Assembly: GCF_002902285.1 (NCBI RefSeq)
Contig: NZ_PPRU01000045.1
Location: forward strand, 1-64,000
From: Staphylococcus simulans
Lineage (GTDB): Bacteria > Bacillota > Bacilli > Staphylococcales > Staphylococcaceae
Reading direction: 5' to 3'
Length of the DNA: 64,000 bases
Shown here: positions 10,594-20,755 of the stretch, one piece after another
How positions within the stretch are numbered: the first letter of the stretch is position 1
Layout: every line of letters begins with the position of its first letter
Notes under the pieces: generated by a model
Seen by the model: the letters and a program-made list of their open reading frames with translations, nothing else
Database searches by the model: none
What the model was told of the DNA's origin: nothing
Position numbers and translations under genes: made by a program

Positions 10594-11721
10594 ATGGATA
10601 AGAAATATGAACCATTGTTTGAATCATATACTCTGCCAAATGGAGTAGAGATTAGAAATCGTTTTGTGCTTGCACCATTGACACATGTATCATCCAATGA
10701 AGATGGTACCATCTCAGAAGATGAGCTGAAACATATGGAGTTACGTTCTAAAGATGTAGGAATCAGTGTCAGTGCTGCGAGTAATGTGACAGACATTGGT
10801 AAAGGTTTCCCAGGTCAGCCTTCAGTGGCGCATGACTCAGATATTGAAGGATTAAAACAATTAGCTGAAGTCATGAAGAAAAATGGCGCAAAAGCACTTG
10901 TACAAATTCATCATGCTGGTGCGCAATCTCTACCTAACTTAACACCAGAAGGAGATGTCGTAGCGCCAAGTCCGATTTCATTGAAGAGTTTCGGCCAACA
11001 AGAAGAACATCATGCGCGTGAAATCACACCTGAAGAAATAGAAGAAACAATCAAAGCTTTCGGTGAAGCGACACGCCGTGTTATTGAAGCAGGCTTTGAT
11101 GGTGTAGAAATTCATGGTGCGAACCATTATTTAATTCACCAATTCGTTTCACGCCACTACAATCGTCGTCAAGATGAGTGGAGCAAGCCTTATAAATATC
11201 CGCTTGCTGTGGTAGATGAAGTGCTGAACACAGTTCGTAAATTCGCAGATAAAGACTTTATTGTCGGCTACCGCTTCTCACCAGAAGATCCAGAAGAAGA
11301 CGGCATTAAAATGGAACAAACTAAAGAATTATTAGGTTACTTATCTAGCAAACCACTAGATTATCTTCATGCTTCACTGATGGACATCCACTCTAAAACT
11401 AGAGAGGGCAAATATGAAGGTAAAACGCGTATTGAGCTCATTCGTGAGTGGATTGACGATAAAATCCCATTAGTAGGTATCGGTTCAATCTTTAACGCTG
11501 ATGAGGCCCTAGACGCTTTAAATACAGGTGTACAATTCATTGCGCTAGGTCGAGAAATCTTGTTAGATGCTGAATTCATTGAGAAGATTAAAGAAGGACG
11601 TACAGAAGATATTATTTCTTACTTTGATTCGACTCGTGAAGATAATCATAATTTACCGCCAAACTTATGGAAACAATTTGATAATGGTTTCTATCCATTA
11701 CCAGAAAAAGGTGAACATTAA
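10594..11721 (+). CDS. NADH-dependent flavin oxidoreductase, old yellow enzyme family
   Basis: 375 residues forming an FMN-binding TIM barrel. The N-terminal NRFVLAPLTH strand, the substrate-anion-binding HGAN pair (H174, N177) followed by HYLIHQFVSRHYNRR, and the phosphate-binding GIGSIF and ALGRE strands near the C terminus mark an ene-reductase/NADH oxidase of the old yellow enzyme group. It would reduce activated alkenes or nitro compounds with NAD(P)H; the natural substrate is unknown. AGGAGG at 10579-10584 sets the start. An enzyme of this type also precedes rocD in S. aureus as I recall, so the gene belongs to the backbone; here rocA lies in between. Confidence 0.9.
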   Translation: MDKKYEPLFESYTLPNGVEIRNRFVLAPLTHVSSNEDGTISEDELKHMELRSKDVGISVSAASNVTDIGKGFPGQPSVAHDSDIEGLKQLAEVMKKNGAKALVQIHHAGAQSLPNLTPEGDVVAPSPISLKSFGQQEEHHAREITPEEIEETIKAFGEATRRVIEAGFDGVEIHGANHYLIHQFVSRHYNRRQDEWSKPYKYPLAVVDEVLNTVRKFADKDFIVGYRFSPEDPEEDGIKMEQTKELLGYLSSKPLDYLHASLMDIHSKTREGKYEGKTRIELIREWIDDKIPLVGIGSIFNADEALDALNTGVQFIALGREILLDAEFIEKIKEGRTEDIISYFDSTREDNHNLPPNLWKQFDNGFYPLPEKGEH

Positions 11722-11775
11722 TTCATTGGTAAGTGAAATGAAATCATATTATATGAAAGTTTAAGATTTATATAT

Positions 11776-11808
11776 AAGACTGCACGTATTAATCGTGTGG
11801 TCTTTTTT
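11776..11808 (+). terminator. Terminator after the old yellow enzyme gene
   Basis: An 11-bp stem (AAGACTGCACG with CGTGTGGTCTT, two G-U pairs) is followed by six T residues. Confidence 0.85.
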
Positions 11809-11983
11809 AATTTTTGTGTAGAATCTTCTTTTTCCTGTCGTGACAGTCTTGCGCAATCACACTATTTTAAATTTTCGTAATTTTAAGCATTTTTCCTTTT
11901 ACATCATAGGAGTTTTATGTAATTATTAGAAATGTAAGGGCTTTCTTATACCATTTTTAATATTAAACAAAGGGGGATTAAAA

Positions 11984-13528
11984 ATGATTCCGTACAAACA
12001 TGAACCATTTACAGATTTCCAAAAAGCAGAGAACAGAGAGGCTTATGAAAAAGCGCTCAAAAAAGTCGAAGAAGACTTAGGTAAAGAGTATCCGCTCATT
12101 ATTAATGGTGAACGTATCTATACAGACGATAAAGTAAGATCATTCAACCCGTCGAATAGAGAAGAGACAATCGGTTATGTCTCTAAGGCGAATAAAGAAT
12201 TAGCGGAAAAAGCATTAGAAGCGGCGAAAGAAGCGTTTAAAACATGGCGTACTGTAGCTCCTGAAGTCAGGGCAGATATTTTATTCAGAGCTGCTGCGAT
12301 TACACGTCGTCGTAAACACGAATTTTCAGCATTGCTTACAAAAGAAGGCGGTAAGCCATGGAAAGAAGCAGATGCTGATACTGCAGAAGCGATTGACTTC
12401 ATGGAATACTATGGACGTCAAATGTTAGAACTGAAAGACGGTAAACCTGTCAACTCTCGTCCAGGAGAATACAACCAATTTGATTATTTACCAATCGGGG
12501 TTTCTGTCGTTATCTCTCCTTGGAACTTTGCGTATGCGATTATGGCAGGTACAACAGTAGCACCTGTAGTAACAGGTAATACGGTATTATTAAAACCATC
12601 ATCAAACACACCGGTTATTTCATACAAATTTATGGAAGTATTAGAAGAAGCAGGACTTCCAAAAGGGGTAGTAAACTGGATTCCTGGCGATTCTAGTGAT
12701 ATCGGTGACTTCTTAGTAGAAAATAAAGATGTCGGTTTAATTTCATTCACAGGTTCTAAAAATGTCGGTACAAGCATTATGCAGAAAGCATCTAAAATCC
12801 AAGAAGGTCAAAACCACTTGAAACGTGTCATTGCAGAAATGGGCGGTAAAGACACAATTGTGGTTGATAGTGAAGCGGATTTAGATGTTGCGACTGATGC
12901 GATTGTTTACTCAGCATTCGGTTTCTCTGGACAAAAATGTTCAGCTTGTTCACGTGTTATCGCAGTAGAAGATATTTACGATGACTTATTAGAACGTGTT
13001 CAAAAAGCAACTGAAGCTTTAACAGTCGGTGATGCTTCAGACTACAATAACTTTATGGGACCTGTTATTGATGAGAAAGCATTGAAGAAAATTAAAAGTT
13101 ACTTGAAAGTCGGCGAAGATGAAGGTCGTTTAGTAACTGGCGGTAAAGTAGACGATGAAGTCGGAAACTTTGTATATCCGACAGTATTTGCGGACTTAGC
13201 TTATGACAGCCGTGTGATGCAAGAAGAAATCTTCGGACCTGTTGTTGGTTTCAGTAAAGCGAAAGACTTCGATCAAGCGATTGAATATGCGAACGCTACT
13301 GAATACGGTTTAACAGGTGCAGTTATTTCTAATAACCGCTTCAAACTCGAACAAGCACGTCGCGACTTCATGGTCGGCAACCTTTACTTCAACCGTGGTT
13401 GTACAGGTGCAGTTGTCGGTTACCAACCATTCGGCGGCTTCAAAATGTCAGGTACAGACTCTAAAGCAGGTGGCCCAGACTATCTAGTGCTTCACCTACA
13501 AGGTCGTACAGTATCTGAACACCTATAA
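11984..13528 (+). CDS. rocA: L-glutamate gamma-semialdehyde (1-pyrroline-5-carboxylate) dehydrogenase
   Basis: 514 residues, aldehyde dehydrogenase superfamily. It oxidises glutamate semialdehyde, the product of proline dehydrogenase and of RocD, to glutamate with NAD+. Catalytic residues are visible: Glu285 in IAEMGGKD and Cys319 in GQKCSACSR. The NAD-binding FTGSKNVG and the C-terminal EEIFGPVVG are also present. The length matches RocA/PutC-type enzymes. The start follows AGGGGGA. It stands directly before rocD and gudB, so three consecutive steps of ornithine/arginine breakdown are adjacent, each with its own upstream gap. A weak cre-like sequence (12 of 14) lies at 11933-11946. Confidence 0.95.
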   Translation: MIPYKHEPFTDFQKAENREAYEKALKKVEEDLGKEYPLIINGERIYTDDKVRSFNPSNREETIGYVSKANKELAEKALEAAKEAFKTWRTVAPEVRADILFRAAAITRRRKHEFSALLTKEGGKPWKEADADTAEAIDFMEYYGRQMLELKDGKPVNSRPGEYNQFDYLPIGVSVVISPWNFAYAIMAGTTVAPVVTGNTVLLKPSSNTPVISYKFMEVLEEAGLPKGVVNWIPGDSSDIGDFLVENKDVGLISFTGSKNVGTSIMQKASKIQEGQNHLKRVIAEMGGKDTIVVDSEADLDVATDAIVYSAFGFSGQKCSACSRVIAVEDIYDDLLERVQKATEALTVGDASDYNNFMGPVIDEKALKKIKSYLKVGEDEGRLVTGGKVDDEVGNFVYPTVFADLAYDSRVMQEEIFGPVVGFSKAKDFDQAIEYANATEYGLTGAVISNNRFKLEQARRDFMVGNLYFNRGCTGAVVGYQPFGGFKMSGTDSKAGGPDYLVLHLQGRTVSEHL

Positions 13529-13575
13529 AATATAACAATATAAACAACTTGAAAGAAGATTGAAGTAAGCAACAC

Positions 13576-13628
13576 AAATCACATTATAGCTCTAGTCGCA
13601 TTATGCGGTATCTATAATGTGATTTTTT
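13576..13628 (+). terminator. Branched terminator between rocA and rocD
   Basis: A perfect 14-bp outer stem (13576-13589 with 13612-13625) encloses a small CGCA/TGCG hairpin at 13597-13607. A run of T residues follows. Confidence 0.9.
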
Positions 13629-13718
13629 TCAAAAATATTTTAAAGTGTGGAAACTATACAATGGAGTGACATTCTATAAGAAAAATAAAAACAAAGGGAT
13701 ATAGAGGAGGAATCATTT

Positions 13719-14909
13719 ATGACAAGAACAGAAGATATTATCAAAAAAACAGAACACTATGGGGCGCGCAACTATACGCCACTTCCAATTGTCATTTCTG
13801 AGGCAGACGGTATTTGGGTAACAGATCCTGAAGGCAATAAATACATGGACATGTTAGCGGCTTATTCAGCAGTTAACCAAGGCCACCGTCATCCTAAAAT
13901 TATTCAAGCACTAAAAGATCAAGCGGATAAAGTGACACTCGTTTCTCGTGCGTTCAACAGTGATAATTTAGGGGACTGGTACGAGAAAGTCAGTGAATTA
14001 ACAGGCAAAGAAAAAATCTTACCAATGAATACAGGTGCAGAAGCAGTTGAAACAGCGGTTAAAGCTGCACGTCGTTGGTCTTATGAAGTTAAAGGTATTG
14101 ATCCAGATAAAGCTGAGATTATTGCGTTTAACGGCAACTTCCATGGACGTACAATGGCGCCGGTATCATTGTCTTCTGAAGCGGAATATCAACGCGGTTA
14201 TGGTCCTTTACTAGAGGGATTCAAAAAAGTAGATTTCGGAGATGTCGATGCATTAAAAGCAGCTATTAACGAAAATACAGCTGCGATTTTAGTAGAGCCG
14301 ATTCAGGGTGAAGCGGGTATTAATGTACCACCTGAAGGTTATATGAAAGCGATTCGTGAACTTGCAGATGAGCACAATGTCTTATTTATAGCGGATGAAA
14401 TCCAATCTGGCTTAGGTCGTTCAGGTAAAATGTTTGCGACAGACTGGGACGATGTAAAACCAGATGTGTACATTTTAGGTAAAGCACTTGGCGGTGGGGT
14501 ACTGCCAATTTCAGCTGTAGCAGCTGATCATGAAGTGTTAGATGTCTTCACACCAGGTTCACATGGTTCTACATTCGGTGGTAATCCATTAGCTGCAGCA
14601 GTTTCTATTGCGGCATTAGATGTGTTGGTAGATGAAAAGCTCGCAGAACGTTCAAGAGAACTCGGTGATTACTTCCAAGAAGAATTAAGAAAGATTGATC
14701 ACTCAGCTATTAAAGAGGTACGTGGTCGTGGTTTATTCATCGGTTTAGAACTGAAAGAGAATGCGAGACCATATGCTGAAGCATTAAAAGAACAAGGATT
14801 ATTGTGCAAAGAAACACACGAAACGGTGATTCGATTTGCGCCGCCATTGATTATTTCTAAGGAAGAAATTGATGACGCATTAGAGAGAATTAAGAAGGTT
14901 TTCAGCTGA
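13719..14909 (+). CDS. rocD: Ornithine aminotransferase
   Basis: 396 residues, class III PLP-dependent aminotransferase. It moves the delta-amino group of ornithine to 2-oxoglutarate, giving glutamate semialdehyde for RocA. The PLP lysine is K255 in LGKALGGG. The metal-free cofactor pocket is marked by MNTGAEAVE, and by [13 protein letters not shown] with the aspartate that holds the pyridine nitrogen. GAGGAGG precedes the ATG. An adjacent terminator after rocA suggests a separate transcript, with TATACAAT at 13655-13662 as a possible -10. Confidence 0.95.
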   Translation: MTRTEDIIKKTEHYGARNYTPLPIVISEADGIWVTDPEGNKYMDMLAAYSAVNQGHRHPKIIQALKDQADKVTLVSRAFNSDNLGDWYEKVSELTGKEKILPMNTGAEAVETAVKAARRWSYEVKGIDPDKAEIIAFNGNFHGRTMAPVSLSSEAEYQRGYGPLLEGFKKVDFGDVDALKAAINENTAAILVEPIQGEAGINVPPEGYMKAIRELADEHNVLFIADEIQSGLGRSGKMFATDWDDVKPDVYILGKALGGGVLPISAVAADHEVLDVFTPGSHGSTFGGNPLAAAVSIAALDVLVDEKLAERSRELGDYFQEELRKIDHSAIKEVRGRGLFIGLELKENARPYAEALKEQGLLCKETHETVIRFAPPLIISKEEIDDALERIKKVFS

Positions 14910-14943
14910 GTTCAAAAAGTTGTAACAAAAGGAATGAAAACCC

Positions 14944-14971
14944 TTTAAAAAGGTAGCGCTTATGTTACAAT
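14944..14971 (+). promoter_or_regulatory. Candidate gudB promoter
   Basis: TTTAAA (14944-14949), 16 bases, then TACAAT (14966-14971). It lies directly upstream of the cre site and 48 bases before the gudB start. Confidence 0.5.
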
Positions 14972-14976
14972 ACAAA

Positions 14977-14990
14977 TGAAAGCGAAATCA
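14977..14990 (+). promoter_or_regulatory. Catabolite-responsive element (CcpA site) of gudB
   Basis: TGAAAGCGAAATCA matches the cre consensus TGWAANCGNTNWCA at 13 of 14 positions. It begins five bases after the -10 box, so it covers the likely transcription start, where bound CcpA would block transcription when glucose is present. Confidence 0.65.
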
Positions 14991-15018
14991 TTGTTAGGAA
15001 AAAGAGGCGAGAAGGATT

Positions 15019-16263
15019 ATGACTGAGAACAATAATTTAGTGGCATCGACACAACAAATTATCAAAGAAGCTTTGCATAAATTAGGTTTTGATGACGGTA
15101 TGTATGATTTAGTGAAAGAACCTTTAAGATTTTTAGAAGTTCGTATTCCAGTAAGAATGGATGACGGTACTGTTAAAACTTTCACTGGCTATCGTGCACA
15201 ACATAATGATGCAGTCGGACCTACTAAAGGTGGCGTTCGTTTCCATCCGAACGTTAACGTGGATGAAGTAAAAGCATTATCAATGTGGATGACAATGAAG
15301 TGCGGTATTGTCGACTTACCATACGGCGGCGGTAAAGGCGGTATCATCTGTGACCCACGTGAAATGAGTATTCATGAAGTAGAACGATTATCTCGTGGTT
15401 ATGTACGTGCAATTTCACAAATTGTTGGACCTTCTAAAGATATACCAGCACCAGACGTAATGACAAACTCACAAATCATGGCTTGGATGATGGATGAGTA
15501 TAGTGCATTAGATAAATTCAACTCACCTGGATTTATCACTGGTAAACCTATTGTGCTTGGCGGTTCTGAAGGACGCGACCGTTCAACAGCATTAGGGGTA
15601 GTTATTGCGATTGAACAAGCGGCTAAAATTAAAAACCTTGATTTAAATGGAGCAAGAATTGTCATTCAAGGTTTCGGTAACGCAGGCAGCTTCTTAGCGA
15701 AATTCTTATTTGATAAAGGCGCTAAGATTGTCGGTATCTCAGATGCATACGGTGCATTATCTGATCCAGAAGGTTTAGATATCGATTACCTATTAGACCG
15801 TAGAGACAGCTTTGGTACAGTAACAAACTTATTTGAAGAAACAATTTCTAACAAAGAACTCTTTGAATTAGATTGCGACATCTTAATTCCAGCTGCAATT
15901 GAAAACCAAATTACAAAAGATAACGCACCAAACATTAAAGCGGATATCTTAGTAGAAGCAGCAAACGGACCTACAACTTTAGAAGCAACACGTATCTTAC
16001 ACGAACGCGGTATCTTATTAGTACCAGACGTACTTGCGAGTGCCGGCGGTGTAACTGTGTCTTACTTCGAGTGGGTTCAAAACAACCAAGGTTACTACTG
16101 GACAGAAGATGAAGTAAACGAAAAAATGCGTGATAAATTAATCACAGCATTCAATGATATTTATGAATTAGCACAAAACCGTAAAATTGACATGCGTTTA
16201 GCAGCATACATTATCGGTATTAAACGTACTGCAGAAGCAGCACGCTATCGTGGTTGGGCTTAA
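15019..16263 (+). CDS. gudB: NAD-specific glutamate dehydrogenase
   Basis: 414 residues, Glu/Leu/Phe/Val dehydrogenase family. It catalyses glutamate to 2-oxoglutarate plus ammonia, feeding the products of RocD and RocA into the TCA cycle. Glutamate-binding and catalytic lysines are visible at K94 (MTMKCGIVD) and K106 (PYGGGKGG), and the dinucleotide fold GFGNAGSFLAKFL near residues 218-230. The length and context fit the catabolic GudB/RocG group. AGGCGAGAAGG serves as ribosome binding site. A cre site in the promoter predicts glucose repression. Confidence 0.95.
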   Translation: MTENNNLVASTQQIIKEALHKLGFDDGMYDLVKEPLRFLEVRIPVRMDDGTVKTFTGYRAQHNDAVGPTKGGVRFHPNVNVDEVKALSMWMTMKCGIVDLPYGGGKGGIICDPREMSIHEVERLSRGYVRAISQIVGPSKDIPAPDVMTNSQIMAWMMDEYSALDKFNSPGFITGKPIVLGGSEGRDRSTALGVVIAIEQAAKIKNLDLNGARIVIQGFGNAGSFLAKFLFDKGAKIVGISDAYGALSDPEGLDIDYLLDRRDSFGTVTNLFEETISNKELFELDCDILIPAAIENQITKDNAPNIKADILVEAANGPTTLEATRILHERGILLVPDVLASAGGVTVSYFEWVQNNQGYYWTEDEVNEKMRDKLITAFNDIYELAQNRKIDMRLAAYIIGIKRTAEAARYRGWA

Positions 16264-16285
16264 ATTTATAGCTCATAACGAAATT

Positions 16286-16321
16286 AAGACCTTATCAGTG
16301 AAAACTGGTAGGGTCTTTTTT
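16286..16321 (+). terminator. Terminator of gudB
   Basis: A 13-bp stem (AAGACCTTATCAG with CTGGTAGGGTCTT, two G-U pairs) is followed by seven T residues. Confidence 0.85.
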
Positions 16322-16350
16322 TACTTTTAATTTTATAAATCATAACGAAT

Positions 16351-16390
16351 GAAAAAACCATTACCTGATAACGCTCGGGTAATGGCTTTT
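16351..16390 (-). terminator. Terminator of argG-argH
   Basis: On the minus strand GCCATTACC pairs with GGTAATGG and is followed by TTTTTTC. It stands back to back with the gudB terminator between convergent genes. Confidence 0.85.
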
Positions 16391-16394
16391 CGTA

Positions 16395-17768
16395 TTATAA
16401 TAAAGCTTTTGCGACTTCAATTTGATGACGTACGGATTCTTGTCCTGTTGAACCGTAACTTTTTCTACGTTTCAAACAATTTTCAGGTTTTAAATAACTA
16501 TAGATCGTTTCATCAATAGTAGGTGAGAATTCTTGATATTTTTCAAGTGGCACATCGAGTAAATAACAATCGTGTTGAATACACCAATAAACAATTTGTC
16601 CTACAATCGCATGTGCTTCTCGGAATGGAATATCTTTTTCCACTAAATAATCTGCAAGTTCTGTTGCGTTTGAGAAGTCTTTGTGTACGGTTTCGTTTAA
16701 ACGGTCTGTATTCACAGTCAAAGTAGCGAGCATCCCTTCAAAGATACGTAATGAGCCTGTGACTGTATGCACCGCATCGAATAAACCTTCTTTATCTTCT
16801 TGCATATCTTTATTGTAAGCTAATGGTAAACCTTTTAATGTCATCAGCATGCTGACTAAATTGCCAGTAGTACGGCCAGTTTTGCCACGAATCAATTCTG
16901 CCATATCTGGATTCTTTTTCTGCGGCATGATAGATGAACCTGTTGAAAATGCATCAGATAAAGTGATGAATTTTGCTTCATCTGTTGACCAGAAAATAAT
17001 TTCCTCAGAGAAACGTGATAAATGAATCATGACAAGCGAAATCGCATTGAGTGTTTCGACAATATAATCACGGTCACTTACAGCGTCTAAACTATTTTCA
17101 TAAAGTGATGCGAAATCTAAAAGTTCTTGTGTTTTCTGACGATCAATCGGATGTGTTGTACCGCTTAAAGCAGCAGCACCTAATGGATTGATATCGATAC
17201 GTTTTAAAGCATCGTTAAAGCGGGCTTTATCACGTTCAAGCATCCAGAAATAAGTCATGACATGATGTGCAAAAGAAATTGGCTGTGCACGTTGTAAGTG
17301 CGTATAACCTGGCATAATCGTATCGACGTGTTTATCTGCAAGTGAAACAATCGTTTCTTGTAAAGAATGAATCAATTCAATGATTTCTTTGACTGCTTTC
17401 TTTGTATAGAGATGCATGTCTGTTGCGACTTGATCATTACGGCTGCGGCCAGTGTGCAATTTACCGCCGACAGGGCCGATACGTTCGATTAATTCATGTT
17501 CGATGTTTAAGTGAATATCTTCTAAAGCTTCTGTAAATTCAACTTTACCATCGTGGTAATCTTGTTGGATGTCCTGGAGTCCCTTAATAATGGTGTCGCT
17601 TTCTTCAGAAGTAAGGATGCCTTGTTGTGCAAGCATCGTCGCATGTGCAATACTTCCTTGAATATCTTCATCTATTAATAGGTGGTCAAAGTGAATAGAA
17701 GCATTAAAAGCATCTACCCACGCTTCAGGTTCTGCTTGGAAGCGACCGCCCCAGGCTTTTTTACTCAT
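16395..17768 (-). CDS. argH: Argininosuccinate lyase
   Basis: 457 residues from the ATG at 17768, which begins SKKAWGGRF as in the family. An in-frame upstream extension to 17825 only encodes argG-overlapping sequence and is rejected. The enzyme cleaves argininosuccinate to arginine and fumarate, the last step of arginine synthesis. The fumarase/aspartase-superfamily signature [11 protein letters not shown], with the mobile-loop serine, and the TGRSRNDQ motif are present. The start overlaps the argG stop by eight bases, so translation is probably coupled. Confidence 0.95.
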   Translation of the reverse strand: MSKKAWGGRFQAEPEAWVDAFNASIHFDHLLIDEDIQGSIAHATMLAQQGILTSEESDTIIKGLQDIQQDYHDGKVEFTEALEDIHLNIEHELIERIGPVGGKLHTGRSRNDQVATDMHLYTKKAVKEIIELIHSLQETIVSLADKHVDTIMPGYTHLQRAQPISFAHHVMTYFWMLERDKARFNDALKRIDINPLGAAALSGTTHPIDRQKTQELLDFASLYENSLDAVSDRDYIVETLNAISLVMIHLSRFSEEIIFWSTDEAKFITLSDAFSTGSSIMPQKKNPDMAELIRGKTGRTTGNLVSMLMTLKGLPLAYNKDMQEDKEGLFDAVHTVTGSLRIFEGMLATLTVNTDRLNETVHKDFSNATELADYLVEKDIPFREAHAIVGQIVYWCIQHDCYLLDVPLEKYQEFSPTIDETIYSYLKPENCLKRRKSYGSTGQESVRHQIEVAKALL

Positions 17769-18963
17769 GTGAATAACCCCCATGCAACATAGAATTGACT
17801 TCAGTCGGCAAGCCGTAAATTTCAATGAATCCTACTGCTGCTTCTTGGTTGAAGGCATCTTCTTTTGTATATGTCGCAAGTTCTTTGTTGTATAGAGAAT
17901 ATGGAGATTTTCTGCCATTTACAACCGCATTACCTTTAAATAATTTCACACGGACTTCACCGCTGACATGTTCTTGAGTTGAATCAATAAATGCTTTTAA
18001 TGAATCAGTTAAAGGTGAGAACCATAAACCATTGTAGGTTTGTTCTGCGAATTGTTTTTCAATCACAGGTTTGAAGTGTGCCACATCTTTTGTCAATGTG
18101 ATAGTTTCTAAAGCTTTATGTGCTTTCAGAATGACTTCAGCGCCTGGTGTTTCGTAGACTTCACGTGATTTAATACCGACTAATCTGTTTTCAACATGGT
18201 CAATACGGCCGATACCATGTTTGCCTGCTAAGTCGTTTAAATAAAGAATTAAATCATCTAATGGATATGCTTTTCCATCGACTTCTACTGGAATTCCTTT
18301 TTCAAACTTCAAAACGATTTCATCAGGTGTATCTGGTGTATCTTCGATTTCTCGAGTTAAATCAAATGCATCTGCAGGCGGTGCTGCGTAAGGATCTTCT
18401 AAAATACCACATTCGTTGGCACGGCCCCATAAGTTTTGGTCGATAGAGTAAGGAGAGTCATGGTTGATTGGTACTGGAATGTTATTTTTGATTGCGTAAT
18501 CAATTTCTTCCTCACGACTCCAACCCCATGAACGTACCGGTGCAAATACTTTCAATTTAGGGTTCAATGCTTTGATGGCTACTTCAAAACGTACTTGGTC
18601 GTTACCTTTACCAGTACAGCCATGTGCAATACCTACTGCATCTGTTTTTTCAGCAATTTCAACTAATTTTTTAGAGATTAATGGGCGAGATAATGCTGAA
18701 ACAACTGGGTATGTGTTTTCATACATTAAATTACCTTTAATTGCATAAGCAACATAGTCATCGCTGAATTCTTTAGTCGCATCAATGATATAGCATTCTA
18801 CTGCGCCCATATCTAATGCTTTTTGATAAACTTGATCTAAATCTTTTCCTTCGCCGACGTCTAAACAACAAGCAACTACATCGTAACCTTTATCGATCAG
18901 CCACTTTACTGCCACACTAGTATCTAATCCGCCTGAATAGGCTAATACGATTTTATCCTTCAT
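17761..18963 (-). CDS. argG: Argininosuccinate synthase
   Basis: 400 residues, the family's usual length. It condenses citrulline and aspartate with ATP. The PP-loop [10 protein letters not shown] at residues 8-17 binds ATP, and [14 protein letters not shown] is the substrate loop. It is the first gene of argGH, with GAGGTG before the ATG. Upstream on the minus strand lie a TATGAT -10 (19011-19016), a weak TTTATT -35 and an ARG-box-like sequence. The operon converges on gudB, so synthesis and breakdown of the arginine family face each other. Confidence 0.96.
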   Translation of the reverse strand: MKDKIVLAYSGGLDTSVAVKWLIDKGYDVVACCLDVGEGKDLDQVYQKALDMGAVECYIIDATKEFSDDYVAYAIKGNLMYENTYPVVSALSRPLISKKLVEIAEKTDAVGIAHGCTGKGNDQVRFEVAIKALNPKLKVFAPVRSWGWSREEEIDYAIKNNIPVPINHDSPYSIDQNLWGRANECGILEDPYAAPPADAFDLTREIEDTPDTPDEIVLKFEKGIPVEVDGKAYPLDDLILYLNDLAGKHGIGRIDHVENRLVGIKSREVYETPGAEVILKAHKALETITLTKDVAHFKPVIEKQFAEQTYNGLWFSPLTDSLKAFIDSTQEHVSGEVRVKLFKGNAVVNGRKSPYSLYNKELATYTKEDAFNQEAAVGFIEIYGLPTEVNSMLHGGYSHE

Positions 18964-19233
18964 AATCTTTACACCTCGTTAGAATAGTTTGAATTTTTTA
19001 ACATGTTATTATCATAGCAGATTGAAGATGAGAAATAAACCATTATTTTACATAAATATACAAAAAGATGAAATCTCACTCATTTATACCCTATGACAGC
19101 AAGGCTTGTTCTAAATGTATGCAAAATTCATAAAAACTATAGAATGTACAACACTTTATTTCCTAGAAAAATAGTAAAAAATGACGATTTTTTCACAATT
19201 AAGACGAGTCCTTCAATTTCATAGACAGTTTTA
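18964..19233. other. Divergent regulatory region between argG and pgi
   Basis: AT-rich spacer. It holds the argG promoter on the minus strand (-10 at 19011-19016), an ARG-box-like palindrome at 19049-19062, and a second imperfect palindrome at 19118-19132 (TATGCAAAATTCATA) of unknown meaning. I see no gene. Confidence 0.5.
19049..19062. promoter_or_regulatory. ARG-box-like operator upstream of argG
   Basis: TACATAAATATACA fits the ArgR/AhrC core TGNATWWWWATNCA at 13 of 14 positions. It lies just upstream of the argG -35 region. The match rests on an AT-rich consensus in AT-rich DNA, so confidence is moderate. Confidence 0.4.
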
Positions 19234-19263
19234 TTGATTGTATTATCAGAAATTTAGTAAAAT
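19234..19263 (+). promoter_or_regulatory. pgi promoter
   Basis: TTGATT (19234-19239), 18 bases, then TAAAAT (19258-19263). It is about 35 bases upstream of the pgi start chosen here. Confidence 0.55.
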
Positions 19264-19296
19264 ATGAGTGAAATCAAAAAGCAGGAGGCAGTTCAA

Positions 19297-20628
19297 ATGA
19301 CACATATTGAGCTAGACTATAGTAAAGCTTTAAAATTCGTTGACGAACACGAATTAACACAACAACAAGAAATCGTAAAAACAATTCATCGTGTTATTCA
19401 CGAAGGTACAGGCGCAGGCAACGACTTTTTAGGCTGGTTAGATTTACCAGTAGATTATGACAAAGAAGAATTCTCTCGTATCTTAGAAGCAGCTAAACGC
19501 ATCAAAGAACATTCTGATGTATTAGTTGTGATCGGTATCGGTGGTTCTTATTTAGGTGCGCGTGCTGCGATTGAAATGTTAAGTTCAGCATTCAGAACAA
19601 GTGATGAATATCCTGAAATCGTATTTGCGGGTAACCACTTATCATCAACTTACTTACATGATTTAATTGAATACCTTGACGGTAAAGATTATTCAGTCAA
19701 CGTTATTTCTAAATCAGGTACAACAACTGAACCGGCTGTTGCTTTCAGACTCTTTAAACAGTTATTAGAAGATAAATACGGTAAAGAAGAAGCAAAATCA
19801 CGTATCTTTGCGACTACAGATAAAGAAAAAGGTGCTTTAAAACAATTAGCAACAAACGAAAGTTACGAAACATTCGTAGTACCTGATGATGTAGGCGGCC
19901 GTTATTCAGTATTAACAGCAGTAGGTTTATTACCAATTGCAGCTGCAGGCATTGATATCCAAGCGATGATGGATGGTGCTGCTAAAGCGCGTGAAGAATT
20001 GAAATCAGATGACTTATCTGAAAACATCGCATACCAATATGCGACATTACGTAATATTTTATACGCTAAAGGTTATACAACTGAAATGTTGATCAACTAT
20101 GAACCATCATTACAATACTTCAATGAATGGTGGAAACAATTATACGGCGAATCTGAAGGTAAAGACTTCAAAGGTATCTATCCTTCAAGTGCTAACTACA
20201 CAACTGACTTGCATTCATTAGGACAATATGTACAAGAAGGCCGTCGTTTCTTATTCGAAACAGTGGTTAAAGTTGAAAATCCTAAATTCGATATTACAAT
20301 CGAAGAAGATGCAGATGATTTAGATGGCTTGAACTACCTTGCTGGTAAAACAATTGATGAAGTAAATACAAAAGCGTTTGAAGGTACATTACTTGCGCAC
20401 ACAGACGGCGAAGTACCAAACTTAGTGGTTAAAGTGCCAAGCATTGATCCAGAAACATTCGGTTATTTAGTATACTTCTTCGAATTAGCTTGTGCGATGA
20501 GCGGTTACCAATTAGGTGTTAACCCATTCAACCAACCAGGTGTAGAAGCATATAAACAAAATATGTTCGCATTACTTGGTAAACCAGGTTACGAAGATAA
20601 AAAACAAGAATTAGAAGAACGTTTATAA
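19297..20628 (+). CDS. pgi: Glucose-6-phosphate isomerase
   Basis: 443 residues from the ATG at 19297, the length of the S. aureus enzyme. GGAGG at about 19284-19288 fixes this start, and the upstream in-frame ATG at 19264 overlaps the promoter. It interconverts glucose-6-phosphate and fructose-6-phosphate. The phosphate-binding loops [11 protein letters not shown] and [10 protein letters not shown], the conserved [12 protein letters not shown], and the C-terminal catalytic-lysine motif [11 protein letters not shown] are visible. It is monocistronic and divergent from argG. Confidence 0.97.
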   Translation: MTHIELDYSKALKFVDEHELTQQQEIVKTIHRVIHEGTGAGNDFLGWLDLPVDYDKEEFSRILEAAKRIKEHSDVLVVIGIGGSYLGARAAIEMLSSAFRTSDEYPEIVFAGNHLSSTYLHDLIEYLDGKDYSVNVISKSGTTTEPAVAFRLFKQLLEDKYGKEEAKSRIFATTDKEKGALKQLATNESYETFVVPDDVGGRYSVLTAVGLLPIAAAGIDIQAMMDGAAKAREELKSDDLSENIAYQYATLRNILYAKGYTTEMLINYEPSLQYFNEWWKQLYGESEGKDFKGIYPSSANYTTDLHSLGQYVQEGRRFLFETVVKVENPKFDITIEEDADDLDGLNYLAGKTIDEVNTKAFEGTLLAHTDGEVPNLVVKVPSIDPETFGYLVYFFELACAMSGYQLGVNPFNQPGVEAYKQNMFALLGKPGYEDKKQELEERL

Positions 20629-20644
20629 TTCTGAAATAAATATA

Positions 20645-20687
20645 AGACTCTCATATTGCTGACTAGTAATATGGGAGTTCTTTTTTT
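20645..20687 (+). terminator. Terminator of pgi
   Basis: A 14-bp stem (20647-20660 with 20665-20678, two G-U pairs) is followed by seven T residues. Confidence 0.88.
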
Positions 20688-20689
20688 AG

Positions 20690-20718
20690 TTTCAAAATAC
20701 ACCTGTTCCCTATATAAT
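20690..20718 (+). promoter_or_regulatory. Promoter of the VTT-spsA-spsB operon
   Basis: TATAAT at 20713-20718 with a weak TTTCAA 17 bases upstream. It stands 38 bases before the VTT gene. Confidence 0.5.
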
Positions 20719-20755
20719 AGTAGTAATCGAAGATGAATGAGAGACAGGTGGAGTT

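Noticed and set aside
13640..13662. cre site upstream of rocD
   Set aside because: The best alignment (TGGAAACTATACAA) misses too many consensus positions.
17769..17825. Longer argH start
   Set aside because: The extension lies entirely inside argG, has no Shine-Dalgarno, and the family begins at the Met before SKKAWGGRF.
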